NCBI GenBank assembly: GCA_030697365.1
Contig: JAUYQH010000062.1
Span: 20,487 to 84,486 of the forward strand
Origin: Novosphingobium sp.
GTDB lineage: Bacteria > Pseudomonadota > Alphaproteobacteria > Sphingomonadales > Sphingomonadaceae
Reading direction: 5' to 3'
DNA length: 64,000 bases
Below the pieces are notes generated by a model. It worked only from the letters and a program-made list of their open reading frames with translations, did not search any database and was not told the DNA's origin. Shown one piece after another: positions 19,198 through 29,020 of the stretch; position 1 is the first letter of the stretch; every line of letters begins with the position of its first letter. The translations under genes and the position numbers were made by a program.

Positions 19198-21909
19198 CTA
19201 TTTCTCCGCCATAACCCAAACCCCGTCCCAATCGTCTGGCGGCGGCTTTTTCGCGTACAGCCGTACCCGATCGCGATAGATCCTCGCCGGGCCATCCTTC
19301 GGATCGATCGCCAGGAGCTTGCCGAACGCCGCCTCGGCCTTGGCCCAATCCCTTGCGCTATAGGCGTGCAGCCCTTCGTCGTGGAGTTCGAGGATCGCGG
19401 CCAACCGGGCGTAGTTTTCGCCCGCGCGCCAGCCGACTGCTTCGAACACCGCGACCGGGCGGTCCTTGCCCTTGACCCGCAAGAGGTCGACCTCGCGCAA
19501 CAGCGCCGGGGCCTTGAGCGCGGCGACGGTGAAGTCGGACAGCAGGATGCGCGTGCCGTAGAACTTGTTGGCGCTTTCCAGCCGGCTGGCGAGGTTCACC
19601 GCGTCGCCGATCACGGTGTATTCCATCCGCTTGACCGAGCCGATGTTGCCCACGACGACGTCGCCGGTCGATAGCCCGACGCCGATCTCAAGCTCTTGCA
19701 GCCCTGCGCCGCGCTGGCGGACGTTGAATTCGCGCAACTTGCGCAGCATGTCGTTGGCCGCGGCGAGCGCGTTGTCGGGGTCTTCGGGCTTGGGGAACGG
19801 CGCGCCGAACAACGCCATGATCGCATCGCCGATGTACTTGTCGAGGATGCCGTGGTGGTCGAAGATCACGTCGACCATGTCGGTGAAATAGGCGTTGAGG
19901 ACCGAAACCGTCTCGCGCGCGCCCAGCGTCTCGGCCATCTTGGTAAAGCCGCGTACGTCGGAGAACAGCACCGACACGGTCTGGTCCTTGCCCGAAAGCT
20001 CGGCCTCGCCGGCGGCGAGCAGTTCGTCCGCCACTTCGGCCGACATATAGCGCGCCATGGTCGAGCGGACGCGCTTTTCCTCGGTGATGTCCTCGACCAC
20101 CAGCAGCGAGCCGATCCGCTTGCCCGCGCCATCGATCAGCGGCGCGGCGGTGAGGTTGACGGTCGAGACCGTGCCGTCGCGGCGGGTCAGGTCGACGCCG
20201 ACCGCGATGCTGGGCTGGCCGGTGGCAACGGTCTCACGCAGGTTCTGGAGGATCCAGCGGTTGGGGGTGGAAAGGAGGTCATCGAATTTCAGTCCGATGA
20301 ACTGTTCGCGCGGCATCCCGATTATCTTCACCAGCGGATCGTTGACGGTGACGATGTTGTTCTCGCTATCGAGCGACATGATCCCGTTGGAAATCGACTG
20401 GAGGATCGATTCGTTGTAGTTCTTGATGTTGAGCACGTCTTCGAACAGCCGCGCGTTTTCGAGGCTGACCGCGACTTGCGCGGCGAAGGCGCGCAGCCGC
20501 GCCTCGTCCTTGGCGGTGAACCCGCCGTCGCGCTTGTTGAGCACCTGGGCGACGCCGATCCGCCCGCCCGACTTGTTGACGATCGGCGCGCACAGGATCG
20601 AGCGGGTGACGAACCCGGTGTCCTTGTCGATCTTCTGGCTGAAGCGCGGGTCGGCATAGGGATCGGCGATGTTCTCGGCCATGCCGCTGGTGAACACCGC
20701 GCCGGCAATCCCCTGGGTGCAAGGAATGCGGATCTCGCGGGTTTCGATTCCCCCGGCGTAGATCGAGACCAGCTCGTCGGTCTTGGGATCGTGGACGAAC
20801 AGCGTCGAGCGTTCGGCGTTGAGCAGCTCGGCGGTGACTTCCATGATCCGCTCGATCAGCACCTCGAGCTGGAGCTCGCCCGCCAGGTCCGAGCTGATCG
20901 ACAGGATCCGCTGCTCGTCGCGCAGCGAATCGACCATCAGGCTGAAGCCGCGGAACAGGTCGGCGTATTCGTCGGTGCTGATGACCTCGAGCTGGGCGTC
21001 GTCAAGCTTGCCGCTCTCGACCTTCTCCATCGCCTCGAGCATGCGCTTGGCCGACCGCGAGACGTCCTGCGCGGTCAGCAGCCCCATCGCGAAGGCGCCC
21101 GCGATGCACACCGTGATGACTGTCCCGATCCACGCCAGCAGCGGCACCATGCTCTCGCCGCCGAAGTTGAAATCGCCGGGCGAGACGATCCGCTGGACCT
21201 TGAACACGATCGAGGCGGCGAAGAAGATCAGCGGCAGCGAGGCGACTCCGATCGCCAGGTAGAGCAGCTTCTCGCGCAGCCTGATCGAGATGAGCCTGGC
21301 CTGCTTGTCGGGCGCAAGCTGTTCGCCCAGCCGCTGGCTGAGGCGGCGGATGACCGGTTCGATCTCGCGTCCGACCGAAAAGTATTCGAATATCGCGTGG
21401 GTCGGCGAGGCGAAGAAGATCACCGTCGCGCAGAACGCGCCGATCTGCCACCACTCGAAACCGGCATCGAACACCAGGTTGGAAACAAAGAAAGCAATCA
21501 CCAGCAGGACCATCGCTATTGGTCCGTGGAACAGCGTGACGCGCAGGAACGCCAGCAGCGGCAAGTTCAGCGCCTGGACGATCCCGTTGCTGAGGACCTC
21601 GCGGTCGGGCAGCCCGTAATCGTCGAGCAGATCGAGCGCGCGGCTGATCGGGCGCAGCTGGTAGTGGATGAAGATGATGTCGAGCGTGGTGTAGATCGTC
21701 ATCCCGATCGGGATCATCGGCCCCCAGATCAGCCACTGCCCCAGGGTGAACTCGCCGCCGACGATGACCAGCATCAAGGTGACCGCGGCGGCGACGGTCG
21801 AGGCCAGCAGATAGAGCCACGAAACCCGGTAGAACAATGTGCGGGACGAGCGCCGGGGGACCGGCGACGCCGCGCGTCCTGCAGGCCTTATGGTGGGAAA
21901 GTGCAACAC
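19198..21909 (-). CDS. Membrane-bound class III adenylate/guanylate cyclase with HAMP-like, GAF and PAS domains
   Basis: About 903 residues. The N-terminal 300 residues contain several membrane segments (YLLASTVAAAVTLMLVIVGG onward), followed by a HAMP-like linker, a GAF domain (AERSTLFVHDPKTDELVSIY, then SILCAPIVNKSG), a PAS domain (ILQSISNGIMSLDSENNIVT) and a C-terminal class III cyclase. Catalytic elements are present: metal Asp in LFSDVRGFT and in GDAIMALFG, substrate Lys in ILDKYIGD, Thr in MEYTVIGD and Arg in NLASRLE. The EYTVIGD form is that of bacterial adenylate cyclases, so cAMP is likelier than cGMP. The start is a best guess: GTG at 21909 after a GGGGGCTC tract, with TTG at 21906 possible. 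Divergent from apaG. Confidence 0.85.
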   Translation of the reverse strand: MLHFPTIRPAGRAASPVPRRSSRTLFYRVSWLYLLASTVAAAVTLMLVIVGGEFTLGQWLIWGPMIPIGMTIYTTLDIIFIHYQLRPISRALDLLDDYGLPDREVLSNGIVQALNLPLLAFLRVTLFHGPIAMVLLVIAFFVSNLVFDAGFEWWQIGAFCATVIFFASPTHAIFEYFSVGREIEPVIRRLSQRLGEQLAPDKQARLISIRLREKLLYLAIGVASLPLIFFAASIVFKVQRIVSPGDFNFGGESMVPLLAWIGTVITVCIAGAFAMGLLTAQDVSRSAKRMLEAMEKVESGKLDDAQLEVISTDEYADLFRGFSLMVDSLRDEQRILSISSDLAGELQLEVLIERIMEVTAELLNAERSTLFVHDPKTDELVSIYAGGIETREIRIPCTQGIAGAVFTSGMAENIADPYADPRFSQKIDKDTGFVTRSILCAPIVNKSGGRIGVAQVLNKRDGGFTAKDEARLRAFAAQVAVSLENARLFEDVLNIKNYNESILQSISNGIMSLDSENNIVTVNDPLVKIIGMPREQFIGLKFDDLLSTPNRWILQNLRETVATGQPSIAVGVDLTRRDGTVSTVNLTAAPLIDGAGKRIGSLLVVEDITEEKRVRSTMARYMSAEVADELLAAGEAELSGKDQTVSVLFSDVRGFTKMAETLGARETVSVLNAYFTDMVDVIFDHHGILDKYIGDAIMALFGAPFPKPEDPDNALAAANDMLRKLREFNVRQRGAGLQELEIGVGLSTGDVVVGNIGSVKRMEYTVIGDAVNLASRLESANKFYGTRILLSDFTVAALKAPALLREVDLLRVKGKDRPVAVFEAVGWRAGENYARLAAILELHDEGLHAYSARDWAKAEAAFGKLLAIDPKDGPARIYRDRVRLYAKKPPPDDWDGVWVMAEK

Positions 21910-22051
21910 TTGAGCCCCCGCTGCTGCGCGGCAAGCTATCACAAACCGCGCGTTACGGAACCCGAAAGCGCATCGCTCCGCCGTTTTCACCCCAGACCAA
22001 GCCTTTTCAAGACATTGTCCGCCCGCCCGTTTAGGGTTAGGCTGGGGCGTA

Positions 22052-22450
22052 ATGAAAGAACTGTTCCAGCATGCCGCCGTCACCGACGGGGTCACCGTGC
22101 GCGTCGCGGTCAACTTCCTCCCCGAACAGTCGCGGGTGGAGGCGGGCAAGTGGTTCTGGGTCTATCACATCCGGATCGAGAACGGCTCGGACCAGCCGGT
22201 CCAGCTGGTTACCCGCCACTGGCGGATCACCGACGGCCGCGGCATGGTCAACTTCGTCGACGGCGAAGGCGTGGTCGGCGAACAGCCGCTGCTCAAGCCC
22301 GGCCAGAGCCACGATTATGTGAGCGGCTGCCCGCTGGCGACGCACCACGGGAGCATGGAGGGGCATTATACGATGCGCCGCGCCGACGGGAAGCTGATCG
22401 AGGTGGCGATCCCGTTCTTTCCGTTAGCCGCGCCTGCCACGGCGGGCTAA
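22052..22450 (+). CDS. apaG: ApaG (DUF525) protein
   Basis: A 132-residue fibronectin-III-like beta-sandwich protein. The family signature is complete: VTVRVAVNFLPEQS, YHIRIENGSDQPVQLVTRHW, then ITDGRG and GEGVVGEQPLLKPG, and the C-terminal GSMEGHYTM. ApaG has been linked to magnesium or cobalt sensitivity in enterics; its biochemical role is not settled. A LysR gene follows 13 bp later on the same strand, and the nucleotide cyclase is divergent upstream. Confidence 0.92.
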   Translation: MKELFQHAAVTDGVTVRVAVNFLPEQSRVEAGKWFWVYHIRIENGSDQPVQLVTRHWRITDGRGMVNFVDGEGVVGEQPLLKPGQSHDYVSGCPLATHHGSMEGHYTMRRADGKLIEVAIPFFPLAAPATAG

Positions 22451-22463
22451 GCGCGCCCACGCA

Positions 22464-23258
22464 ATGAAGCGCACCCACCTTCCCCTCAACGGTTTGCGCG
22501 TGCTCGATGCGGCGGCGCGGCATTTGTCGTTTACGCGCGCGGCGGACGAACTGGCGGTGACCCCCGCCGCGGTCGGGCAGCAGATCCGCGCGCTCGAGGA
22601 TTTGCTCGGCGTGGTGCTGTTCCGTCGGACGCCCAAGGGGCTCGAGCTGACCGGCGAGGCGATGGCCGGGCTCGATCCGCTGCGCGAGGGGTTCCTGCGC
22701 TTCGAGGAGGCGGTCCAGGCGATCCAGGCGGGGCAATCGAGCCACGTCTATACGATCGCGGTGCCGCGCGATTTCCTCGGGCTGTGGCTCGCGCCGCGGC
22801 TGGCGAGTTTCCGCCGCGACAACCCGCAAGTGCGTTTCGCGCTGGTCGCGGGCGATGCCGAGCTCGACTTCACCGAGGCCAACCTCGATCTCGCGATTCG
22901 TTTCGGCGAGGGGCCGGGCGAGTTGGAGGGCGTGGCGCTGGGCGATACCGACCGGGTGACCGTTGCGCCGGTGGATGGTGACTCCGCGGCGTGGATCGGC
23001 TGGCCCGGCGACGCTTCGCCCGATGGCGAAGAACCGACGCTCGCCGTCGCCGACGCCGGGCTGGCGATCTCCGCCGCCGCTGCGGGACTCGGCCGCGCGC
23101 GGGCGCCCGCGCTCCTCGCCGATGCCGCGCTGGCGGCCGGGCAGCGCATTGTTCTGGGGACGCGCGAAGCCTGCCGCCGCGGCTATTGGCTGGTCGCGCC
23201 GACCCCGCAGTGGCGCCAGAAGAAGGTCAAGGCGCTGGTGGGTTTCCTGACCTCCTAG
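22464..23258 (+). CDS. LysR-family transcriptional regulator (GcvA-like)
   Basis: 264 residues. The N-terminal helix-turn-helix is clear (LRVLDAAARHLSFTRAADEL, then AVTPAAVGQQIRALEDLLGV, then LFRRTPKGLELT), and SFTRAADELAVTPAAVGQQI is the GcvA-subclass form. A periplasmic-binding-protein-like effector domain follows, somewhat shortened (YTIAVPRDFLGLWLAPRL, DLAIRFGEGP). It is convergent with putA, and the two stop codons overlap by 4 bp. Regulation of proline catabolism is possible from position alone, but GcvA-like regulators have many targets. Confidence 0.85.
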   Translation: MKRTHLPLNGLRVLDAAARHLSFTRAADELAVTPAAVGQQIRALEDLLGVVLFRRTPKGLELTGEAMAGLDPLREGFLRFEEAVQAIQAGQSSHVYTIAVPRDFLGLWLAPRLASFRRDNPQVRFALVAGDAELDFTEANLDLAIRFGEGPGELEGVALGDTDRVTVAPVDGDSAAWIGWPGDASPDGEEPTLAVADAGLAISAAAAGLGRARAPALLADAALAAGQRIVLGTREACRRGYWLVAPTPQWRQKKVKALVGFLTS

Positions 23259-26200
23259 CCGACATCGCCCGCCATCAAGCTCGCGTTGCCCCCCGCCGCG
23301 GTGGTGTCGATGCAGACCACGCGCTCGGTGGCGAAGCGCGCGACGTAGTTGGGGCCGCCCGCCTTGGGCCCGGTCCCCGACAGCCCCTCGCCGCCGAACG
23401 GCTGGCTTTCGACCACCGCGCCGATCTGGTTGCGGTTGACGTAGAGATTGCCGACTTTGGCATGCGCCTGAACGAAGGCGCGAGTCGCGTCGATCCGGCT
23501 GTGGAGGCCCAGCGTCAGGCCGTAACCCGCGGCGTTGATCGCCTCGAGCGCCGTGCCCAGCTCGCCCGCGGCGAACCGCGCGACGTGGAGCACGGGGCCG
23601 AAGTTTTCCTTCCGAAGATCGGCGATGCTGTCGATCTCGATGATCGTCGGGGGGACGAAGTGGCCGTTTTTGGCCATCGCGGGGAGCTTGAGTTGCCAGA
23701 CGCGCCGCCCGGCTTTCTTCATCCGCGCGATGTGCGTTTCGAGACCATGCCTGGCCTCGGCATCGATAACCGGGCCGACATCGGTTGTCAGCACCTCGGG
23801 ATCGCCGATCACCAGCGCCTCCATCCCGCCGCGGATCATCGCCAGCATGGCGTCGGCGACGTCCTCCTGGAGATAGAGCACGCGCAGCGCCGAACAGCGC
23901 TGTCCGGCCGACTGGAACGCGCTCGCCAGCACGTCGCGGGTGACCTGTTCGGGCAGCGCCGAGCTATCGACCAGCATCGCGTTCTGCCCGCCGGTCTCTG
24001 CGATCAGTTGAGCGATCGGTCCGTCGCGATTGGCCAGCGCGCGGTTGATGGTCCGCGCGGTGTCGGTCGATCCGGTGAAGGCGATCCCGGCCACCAGCGG
24101 ATGCGCGGTGATCGCAGCGCCCACGCGGCCGTCGCCGGGCAGCACCTGGATGACCCCGTCCGGGATGCCTGCCTGATGGCACAGCCGCACCGCCAGCGCG
24201 CCGAGCAGCGGGGTCTGTTCGGCGGGCTTGGCCAGCACGGTGTTGCCCGCGGCGAGCGCGGCGGCGGCGGGGCCGATGAAGATCGCGAGCGGGAAGTTCC
24301 ACGGGGCGATCGTCGCGAACACTCCGCGACCGTGGAGGCTCAGGCGGTTGGTCTCGCCGGTGGGTCCGGGAAGAGGAGTATCATGGGTGAACAGTCGCCG
24401 GGCTTCGCTGGCGTAGAAACGGAGGAAATCGACCGCCTCGCGCAGTTCGAGCACTGCGTCGGGGAGGGTTTTTCCGGCTTCGCGGCAGCACAGGCTCAGG
24501 ATTTCGTCGGCGTGGCCTTCGAAGGCATCGGCGGCCTTGTCGAGCAGCGCGGCGCGATGCTCCCCGCCCAATGCGTCCCAGCCGGGCTGGGCGGCGGCCG
24601 CGCGGTGCGCGGCGAGGTCGACGTCGTCGGGGGTCGCATCGAGGCAGTGGCCGACGAGGCGCGACTGGTCGTGCGGCGAATGAATCGCGCGACCTAAGCC
24701 CCTCCCCTTCAGGGGAGGGGTTGGGGTGGGGGCTATCGATTTACTCGGCGTCGCGTCTGACGGAGAGCCCCCACCCCCAACCCCTCCCCTGAAGGGGAGG
24801 GGCTTTGCCTCCCACACTCTCTCCCTCAGCGCCTCCAGCCGCACCAGAAGCGGCTCGCGCACCAGCGGGTCCGCCAGATCGATCCCCGCGCTGTTCGCCC
24901 GACCGGGAAAAATGTCCCGCGGCCATGGAATCACCGGATTGCGGCGCGGCTCCAGCGCCTCGAGCTCGGTCACGGGATCGCCGGTCAACTCGGCTACGGG
25001 GACTTCGGCGTCGGCCATGCGGTTGACGAAACTGGAGTTGGCGCCGTTTTCGAGCAGGCGGCGGACGAGGTAGGCGAGCAGGTCCTTGTGCCCGCCGACG
25101 GGCGCGTAGATTCGCACAGGCGTCCGCGCGTTGCCTTCGGTTTTTGCCAGCTCGGCATAGATTTCCTCGCCCATCCCGTGAAGCCGCTGGAATTCGAACT
25201 GCGCGCTAGGCCCGGCGAGCGCCTTGATTGCGCCGATGGTGATGGCGTTGTGCGTGGCGAACGCGGGGTAGACCGCATCGGGCGCGGCGAGCAGCTTCGC
25301 GGCGCAGGCGAGGTACGAGACATCGGTCGCAACCTTGCGGGTGAACACCGGGAAATCTGCGAACCCGCCGACTTGCGAGTGCTTGATCTCGCTGTCCCAA
25401 TAGGCACCCTTCACCAGCCGGACCATGATCCGCCGGTTGTGCGCACAGGCGAGAGCGATGACCCAGTCGACCAGTGGGACCGCGCGTTTGGAGTACGCCT
25501 GAAGCGCCAAGCCGAAGCCTTGCCAGCCGCTCGTAAACAGCTCTTTGTCCGCAACCAGCGCGGCGATCAGGTCCATGCTCAGCTCGAGCCGCTCGGCTTC
25601 CTCGGCGTCGATGGTGAAATGGATGTCGGCATCACGCGCCTTGCCGGCGAGGTCCTTGAGCACCGGCAGCAGCGCGGCCTTGGCCGCATCGGCGTGGAGG
25701 AAATCGTAACGCGGGTGGAGCGCCGACAGCTTGACCGAGATCCCGGGCGAGCGGACCACGCCCGGATGGCCATTGGCCCTCGCCTCGCGCGCGATGCGGT
25801 CGAGCGCGGCGGCGTAGCTCAGCCGGTAGCGTTCGGCATCGGCAAACGTCATCGCCGCTTCGCCGAGCATGTCGAAGCTGTGGCTCAGCCCGCGCGCGCG
25901 CTCGGGCGCAGCCCGCGCCAGCGCCTCGTCGATCGTCCGCCCGAACACGAACTGGCCGCCCAGAATCTTCATCGCTTGCAACGTCGCGGTGCGGATCACC
26001 GGTTCGCCCAGCCGCCCCACCGCGCGCTTGAGGCTGGCTCCCAACCCGCTCGCTTCGGCACGCCGCTGGTCGAGCACGCGCCCCGTCAGCATCAGCGAAA
26101 AAGTCGCGGCGTTGACGAACGTCGAGGAGCTGTCGCCGAGATGCTCGGTCCAGTCGATCCCGCCCAATTTGTCGTGGATCAGAGCATCGGCGGTGGCCGC

Positions 26201-26464
26201 GTCGGGCACGCGCAGCAGCGCCTCGGCCAGGCACATCAGCGCGATGCCTTCGTCGGTGCCGAGGCCGTAGGCGTGGAGGAACGCATCGAGCCCCGATGCT
26301 TTTCGTGCCCTCGCCCCTTCGACCAGCTGCACGGCGAGCTTTGCCGCCTGCCCGTGGACCGCACGGGCGGGCCCGGCCTGGCGCAGGCGCTCGGCGATGC
26401 AGGCCTCTTCGTCCTGGCGGTAGGCGGCGCGCAAGGCGGTGCGATCGGGTTCGGCGACGGGCAA
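23255..26464 (-). CDS. putA: Bifunctional proline dehydrogenase / delta-1-pyrroline-5-carboxylate dehydrogenase
   Basis: Oxidises proline to glutamate in two steps. The 1069-residue protein lacks a ribbon-helix-helix N-terminus, so it should be an enzyme rather than also a repressor. The PRODH barrel spans about residues 120-530 (PGISVKLSALHPRY, FTIDAEEAERLELSMDL, RLVKGAYWDSEIK, ATHNAITIGAIKAL). The P5CDH domain begins near 640 (ATIAPWNFPLAIFIGPAAAA), with the catalytic Cys in SAGQRCSALR and a closing QPFGGEGLSGTGPKAGGP. The linker at about residues 554-590 is encoded by an inserted palindromic element and is low-complexity Gly/Pro/Ser. The only plausible start is TTG at 26464, divergent from pgl. 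Confidence 0.92.
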   Translation of the reverse strand: MPVAEPDRTALRAAYRQDEEACIAERLRQAGPARAVHGQAAKLAVQLVEGARARKASGLDAFLHAYGLGTDEGIALMCLAEALLRVPDAATADALIHDKLGGIDWTEHLGDSSSTFVNAATFSLMLTGRVLDQRRAEASGLGASLKRAVGRLGEPVIRTATLQAMKILGGQFVFGRTIDEALARAAPERARGLSHSFDMLGEAAMTFADAERYRLSYAAALDRIAREARANGHPGVVRSPGISVKLSALHPRYDFLHADAAKAALLPVLKDLAGKARDADIHFTIDAEEAERLELSMDLIAALVADKELFTSGWQGFGLALQAYSKRAVPLVDWVIALACAHNRRIMVRLVKGAYWDSEIKHSQVGGFADFPVFTRKVATDVSYLACAAKLLAAPDAVYPAFATHNAITIGAIKALAGPSAQFEFQRLHGMGEEIYAELAKTEGNARTPVRIYAPVGGHKDLLAYLVRRLLENGANSSFVNRMADAEVPVAELTGDPVTELEALEPRRNPVIPWPRDIFPGRANSAGIDLADPLVREPLLVRLEALRERVWEAKPLPFRGGVGGGGSPSDATPSKSIAPTPTPPLKGRGLGRAIHSPHDQSRLVGHCLDATPDDVDLAAHRAAAAQPGWDALGGEHRAALLDKAADAFEGHADEILSLCCREAGKTLPDAVLELREAVDFLRFYASEARRLFTHDTPLPGPTGETNRLSLHGRGVFATIAPWNFPLAIFIGPAAAALAAGNTVLAKPAEQTPLLGALAVRLCHQAGIPDGVIQVLPGDGRVGAAITAHPLVAGIAFTGSTDTARTINRALANRDGPIAQLIAETGGQNAMLVDSSALPEQVTRDVLASAFQSAGQRCSALRVLYLQEDVADAMLAMIRGGMEALVIGDPEVLTTDVGPVIDAEARHGLETHIARMKKAGRRVWQLKLPAMAKNGHFVPPTIIEIDSIADLRKENFGPVLHVARFAAGELGTALEAINAAGYGLTLGLHSRIDATRAFVQAHAKVGNLYVNRNQIGAVVESQPFGGEGLSGTGPKAGGPNYVARFATERVVCIDTTAAGGNASLMAGDVG
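24696..24805. repeat. 110-bp palindromic element inserted in frame within putA
   Basis: The left arm 24696-24734 and right arm 24766-24805 are reverse complements except for one G, with about 31 bp between them. Each arm itself contains the small palindrome CCCCTTCAGGGG. The putA frame reads straight through, giving KPLPFRGGVGGGG on one arm and PTPTPPLKGRGLGR on the other. Related elements lie between genes at 39507-39666 and 52297-52416. The insertion falls between the PRODH and P5CDH domains, where extra residues are tolerable. Confidence 0.85.
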
Positions 26465-26579
26465 GGTGGTTACTTTCGCAACGGGTTTTGCCGCCCATGC
26501 ACCAGCCGCGGTGCGCCTTCAACCAGCCGTGGCGCAAACCCGCGTTGCCCTGCGGCTTTCAGGGGCTAAAGGGACGGTC

Positions 26580-27200
26580 ATGAAACAGGCAGCAGCCGTC
26601 ACCTGGGCCGAACCCGGCGACCTTGCCGCGGTCGCGGAGCGGATCGCGCGAGAGGTCGCGCGTCCGGGCAAGAAGCGGATCGCGATGGCGGGGGGATCGA
26701 CGCCTGCCAAGGTCCTTGCACTGCTGGCCTCGCAGAATCTCGACTGGGCGGGCGTCACCATCGTCCCTACCGACGACCGTCAGGTTCCCGCCGATCACCC
26801 CGCCAGCAACCTTGGCGCATTGCGCACCGCGTTCGCGGGCACCGCGGCAGAGATCGTGCCGCTGGTCGAGGGCGACAAGATCGCGCCGTTCGATCTGGTC
26901 TGGCTGGGGATGGGCGTCGACGGGCATATCGCCTCGCTGTTCCCACGCATGTGCGCCGAGCAGCGCCGCGGCCGCCGGGTGATCTCCGCGTCCCCGATCC
27001 CGCTGCCCCCCGAAGCGCCGTTCGCCCGGCTCACGCTCAACCGCAAGGCGCTGGCTGCGACCCGCGAGACGATCCTGGTTGTCACCGGACGCGAAAAGCG
27101 CGCGGTGATCGAACACGCGCTGGCCGGGCGCGATACACTGCCGGTTTCCGACATCCTGCGCGGGGGCAAGGCGCCCGTGACCATCTACTGGAGCGAATGA
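26580..27200 (+). CDS. pgl: 6-phosphogluconolactonase
   Basis: Hydrolyses 6-phosphoglucono-lactone to 6-phosphogluconate. The 206-residue protein has the NagB/SugP fold motifs of the family: [36 protein letters not shown], and [14 protein letters not shown]. The ATG at 26580 was chosen because the frame upstream is antisense shadow of putA's start region. It is the first gene of the Entner-Doudoroff run pgl-edd-glk, with an ATGA overlap into edd. The zwf gene that commonly precedes this run is absent; putA is divergent instead. Confidence 0.92.
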   Translation: MKQAAAVTWAEPGDLAAVAERIAREVARPGKKRIAMAGGSTPAKVLALLASQNLDWAGVTIVPTDDRQVPADHPASNLGALRTAFAGTAAEIVPLVEGDKIAPFDLVWLGMGVDGHIASLFPRMCAEQRRGRRVISASPIPLPPEAPFARLTLNRKALAATRETILVVTGREKRAVIEHALAGRDTLPVSDILRGGKAPVTIYWSE

Positions 27201-29020
27201 TGCCCCTTCACCCGACGCTGGAAAAAGTCACCGCGCGGATCGCTGAACGCAGCCGCGCGAGCCGTGCGGCTTACCTCGATCTGATCGGCCGCGCCCGCGA
27301 TCATGGGGTCAACCGGCCGACGCTATCGTGCGGCAATCTTGCCCACGCGTTTGCTGCATCGGGCGAGGACAAGCCCGCGATCCGCGGCGGCAACGCGCCC
27401 AACATCGGCATCGTCACCGCCTACAACGACATGCTCTCGGCGCATCAGCCCTACGGGCCGTACCCTGCGCAGATCAAGGTGTTCGCGCGCGAGGTGGGTG
27501 CCACCGCGCAAGTCGCGGGCGGGGTTCCGGCGATGTGCGACGGGGTGACCCAGGGCCAGCCCTCGATGGAACTGTCGCTGTTCAGCCGCGATACCATCGC
27601 TCTTTCCACCGCAGTCGCGCTGAGCCACGGGATGTTCGAGGCGGCGTTGCTGCTGGGCATCTGCGACAAGATCGTCCCCGGGCTGCTGATCGGCGCCTTG
27701 CGCTTCGGCCATCTGCCCACGATCCTGGTGCCTGCCGGGCCGATGCCCAGCGGCCTCGCCAACAAGGAGAAGGCGCGCATCCGCCAGCTGTTCGCCGAGG
27801 GCAAGGCGACCCGCGCCGAACTGCTCGAGGCCGAGGCGGCGAGTTATCACGGCGCGGGGACCTGCACCTTCTATGGCACCGCCAACTCCAACCAGATGAT
27901 GATGGAGATGATGGGGCTGCACATGCCGGGGTCGAGCTTCGTCCAACCGGGCGCGAAATTGCGCCAGGAACTGACCCGCGCGGCGGTCCATCAGGTGGCG
28001 GCGAGCGGCTGGGACGGTGACGACTACCGCCCACTGGGGCATTGTGTGGACGAGAAGGCGATCGTCAACGCTATCGTCGGGCTGCTGGCCACCGGGGGAT
28101 CGACCAACCACGTCATCCACATCCCCGCCATCGCCCGCGCCGCGGGGGTGCTGGTCGATTGGGACGACATGGACGAGCTGAGCCGCGCCGTCCCGCTGGT
28201 CGCCAGCGTTTATCCCAACGGCGGCGGCGACGTGAACGCCTTCGCCGCGGCGGGCGGGATGCCGTTCGTGATCCGCGAACTGCTCGACGCCGGGCTGGCG
28301 CACGGGGATATTCGCACGGTCTATGGCGCGTCGCTGATGGAGGGGGCGCAACAGCCGACGCTCGATGGCGAGGCGTTGCGCTGGGACGCCGCGCCGACGC
28401 GCTCGTCCGACGAAACCATCCTGCGCGGCACAGCCGAACCGTTCCAGCTCGAGGGAGGTTTTCGCCTGCTTTCCGGCAATCTCGGCCGCGGGACAATCAA
28501 AGTGAGCGCGGTGGCGGCTGAGCGTCTGACGATCGAGGCCCAAGCCCGCGTGTTCGCCGATCAGGACGCGGTGATCGCGGCGTTCAAGGCGGGCGAGCTC
28601 GAGCGCGACGTGGTGGTGGTGGTCCGCTTTCAGGGTCCGGCGGCCAACGGCATGCCCGAACTCCACAAGCTGACTCCGCCGCTGGGCGTGCTCCAGGACC
28701 GCGGCTTCCGCGTCGCGCTGGTCACCGACGGACGGATGAGCGGGGCCAGCGGCAAAGTCCCCGCAGCGATCCACGTGACTCCCGAGGCGCATCTCGGCGG
28801 CGCTTTGGCCAGGCTGCGCGACGGTGATCTGGTGCGGGTCTGCGCCGAGAAGGGCGAGCTGGTCGCGCTGGTCGATGCGGCGGAGTGGGATGCGCGCGAA
28901 TTGGCCGTCCAGCCCGCGGTTGCGGCGGGTACAGGCCGAGAGCTGTTCGCGCTGATGCGGCTCCACTGCGATACCGCCGAGCAAGGCGCGAGCGCGATGC
29001 TCGCGGCGGCGGGCCTGTGA
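27197..29020 (+). CDS. edd: Phosphogluconate dehydratase
   Basis: Iron-sulfur enzyme of the Entner-Doudoroff pathway, 6-phosphogluconate to 2-keto-3-deoxy-6-phosphogluconate. 607 residues, the usual length. The [4Fe-4S] cysteines are in [26 protein letters not shown] and the HCVDEKA region, and the IlvD/Edd fold signatures [13 protein letters not shown] and [15 protein letters not shown] are intact. Start: two consecutive ATGs, the first (27197) overlapping the pgl stop as ATGA. The stop overlaps the GTG of glk. The aldolase gene eda is not in the window. Confidence 0.95.
   Translation: MMPLHPTLEKVTARIAERSRASRAAYLDLIGRARDHGVNRPTLSCGNLAHAFAASGEDKPAIRGGNAPNIGIVTAYNDMLSAHQPYGPYPAQIKVFAREVGATAQVAGGVPAMCDGVTQGQPSMELSLFSRDTIALSTAVALSHGMFEAALLLGICDKIVPGLLIGALRFGHLPTILVPAGPMPSGLANKEKARIRQLFAEGKATRAELLEAEAASYHGAGTCTFYGTANSNQMMMEMMGLHMPGSSFVQPGAKLRQELTRAAVHQVAASGWDGDDYRPLGHCVDEKAIVNAIVGLLATGGSTNHVIHIPAIARAAGVLVDWDDMDELSRAVPLVASVYPNGGGDVNAFAAAGGMPFVIRELLDAGLAHGDIRTVYGASLMEGAQQPTLDGEALRWDAAPTRSSDETILRGTAEPFQLEGGFRLLSGNLGRGTIKVSAVAAERLTIEAQARVFADQDAVIAAFKAGELERDVVVVVRFQGPAANGMPELHKLTPPLGVLQDRGFRVALVTDGRMSGASGKVPAAIHVTPEAHLGGALARLRDGDLVRVCAEKGELVALVDAAEWDARELAVQPAVAAGTGRELFALMRLHCDTAEQGASAMLAAAGL

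Noticed and set aside
19696..22467. Open frame of over 900 codons antisense to the cyclase gene
   Set aside because: Asp/Arg/His/Gln-rich shadow that runs through the start of apaG. The opposite strand has clear GAF, PAS and cyclase motifs.
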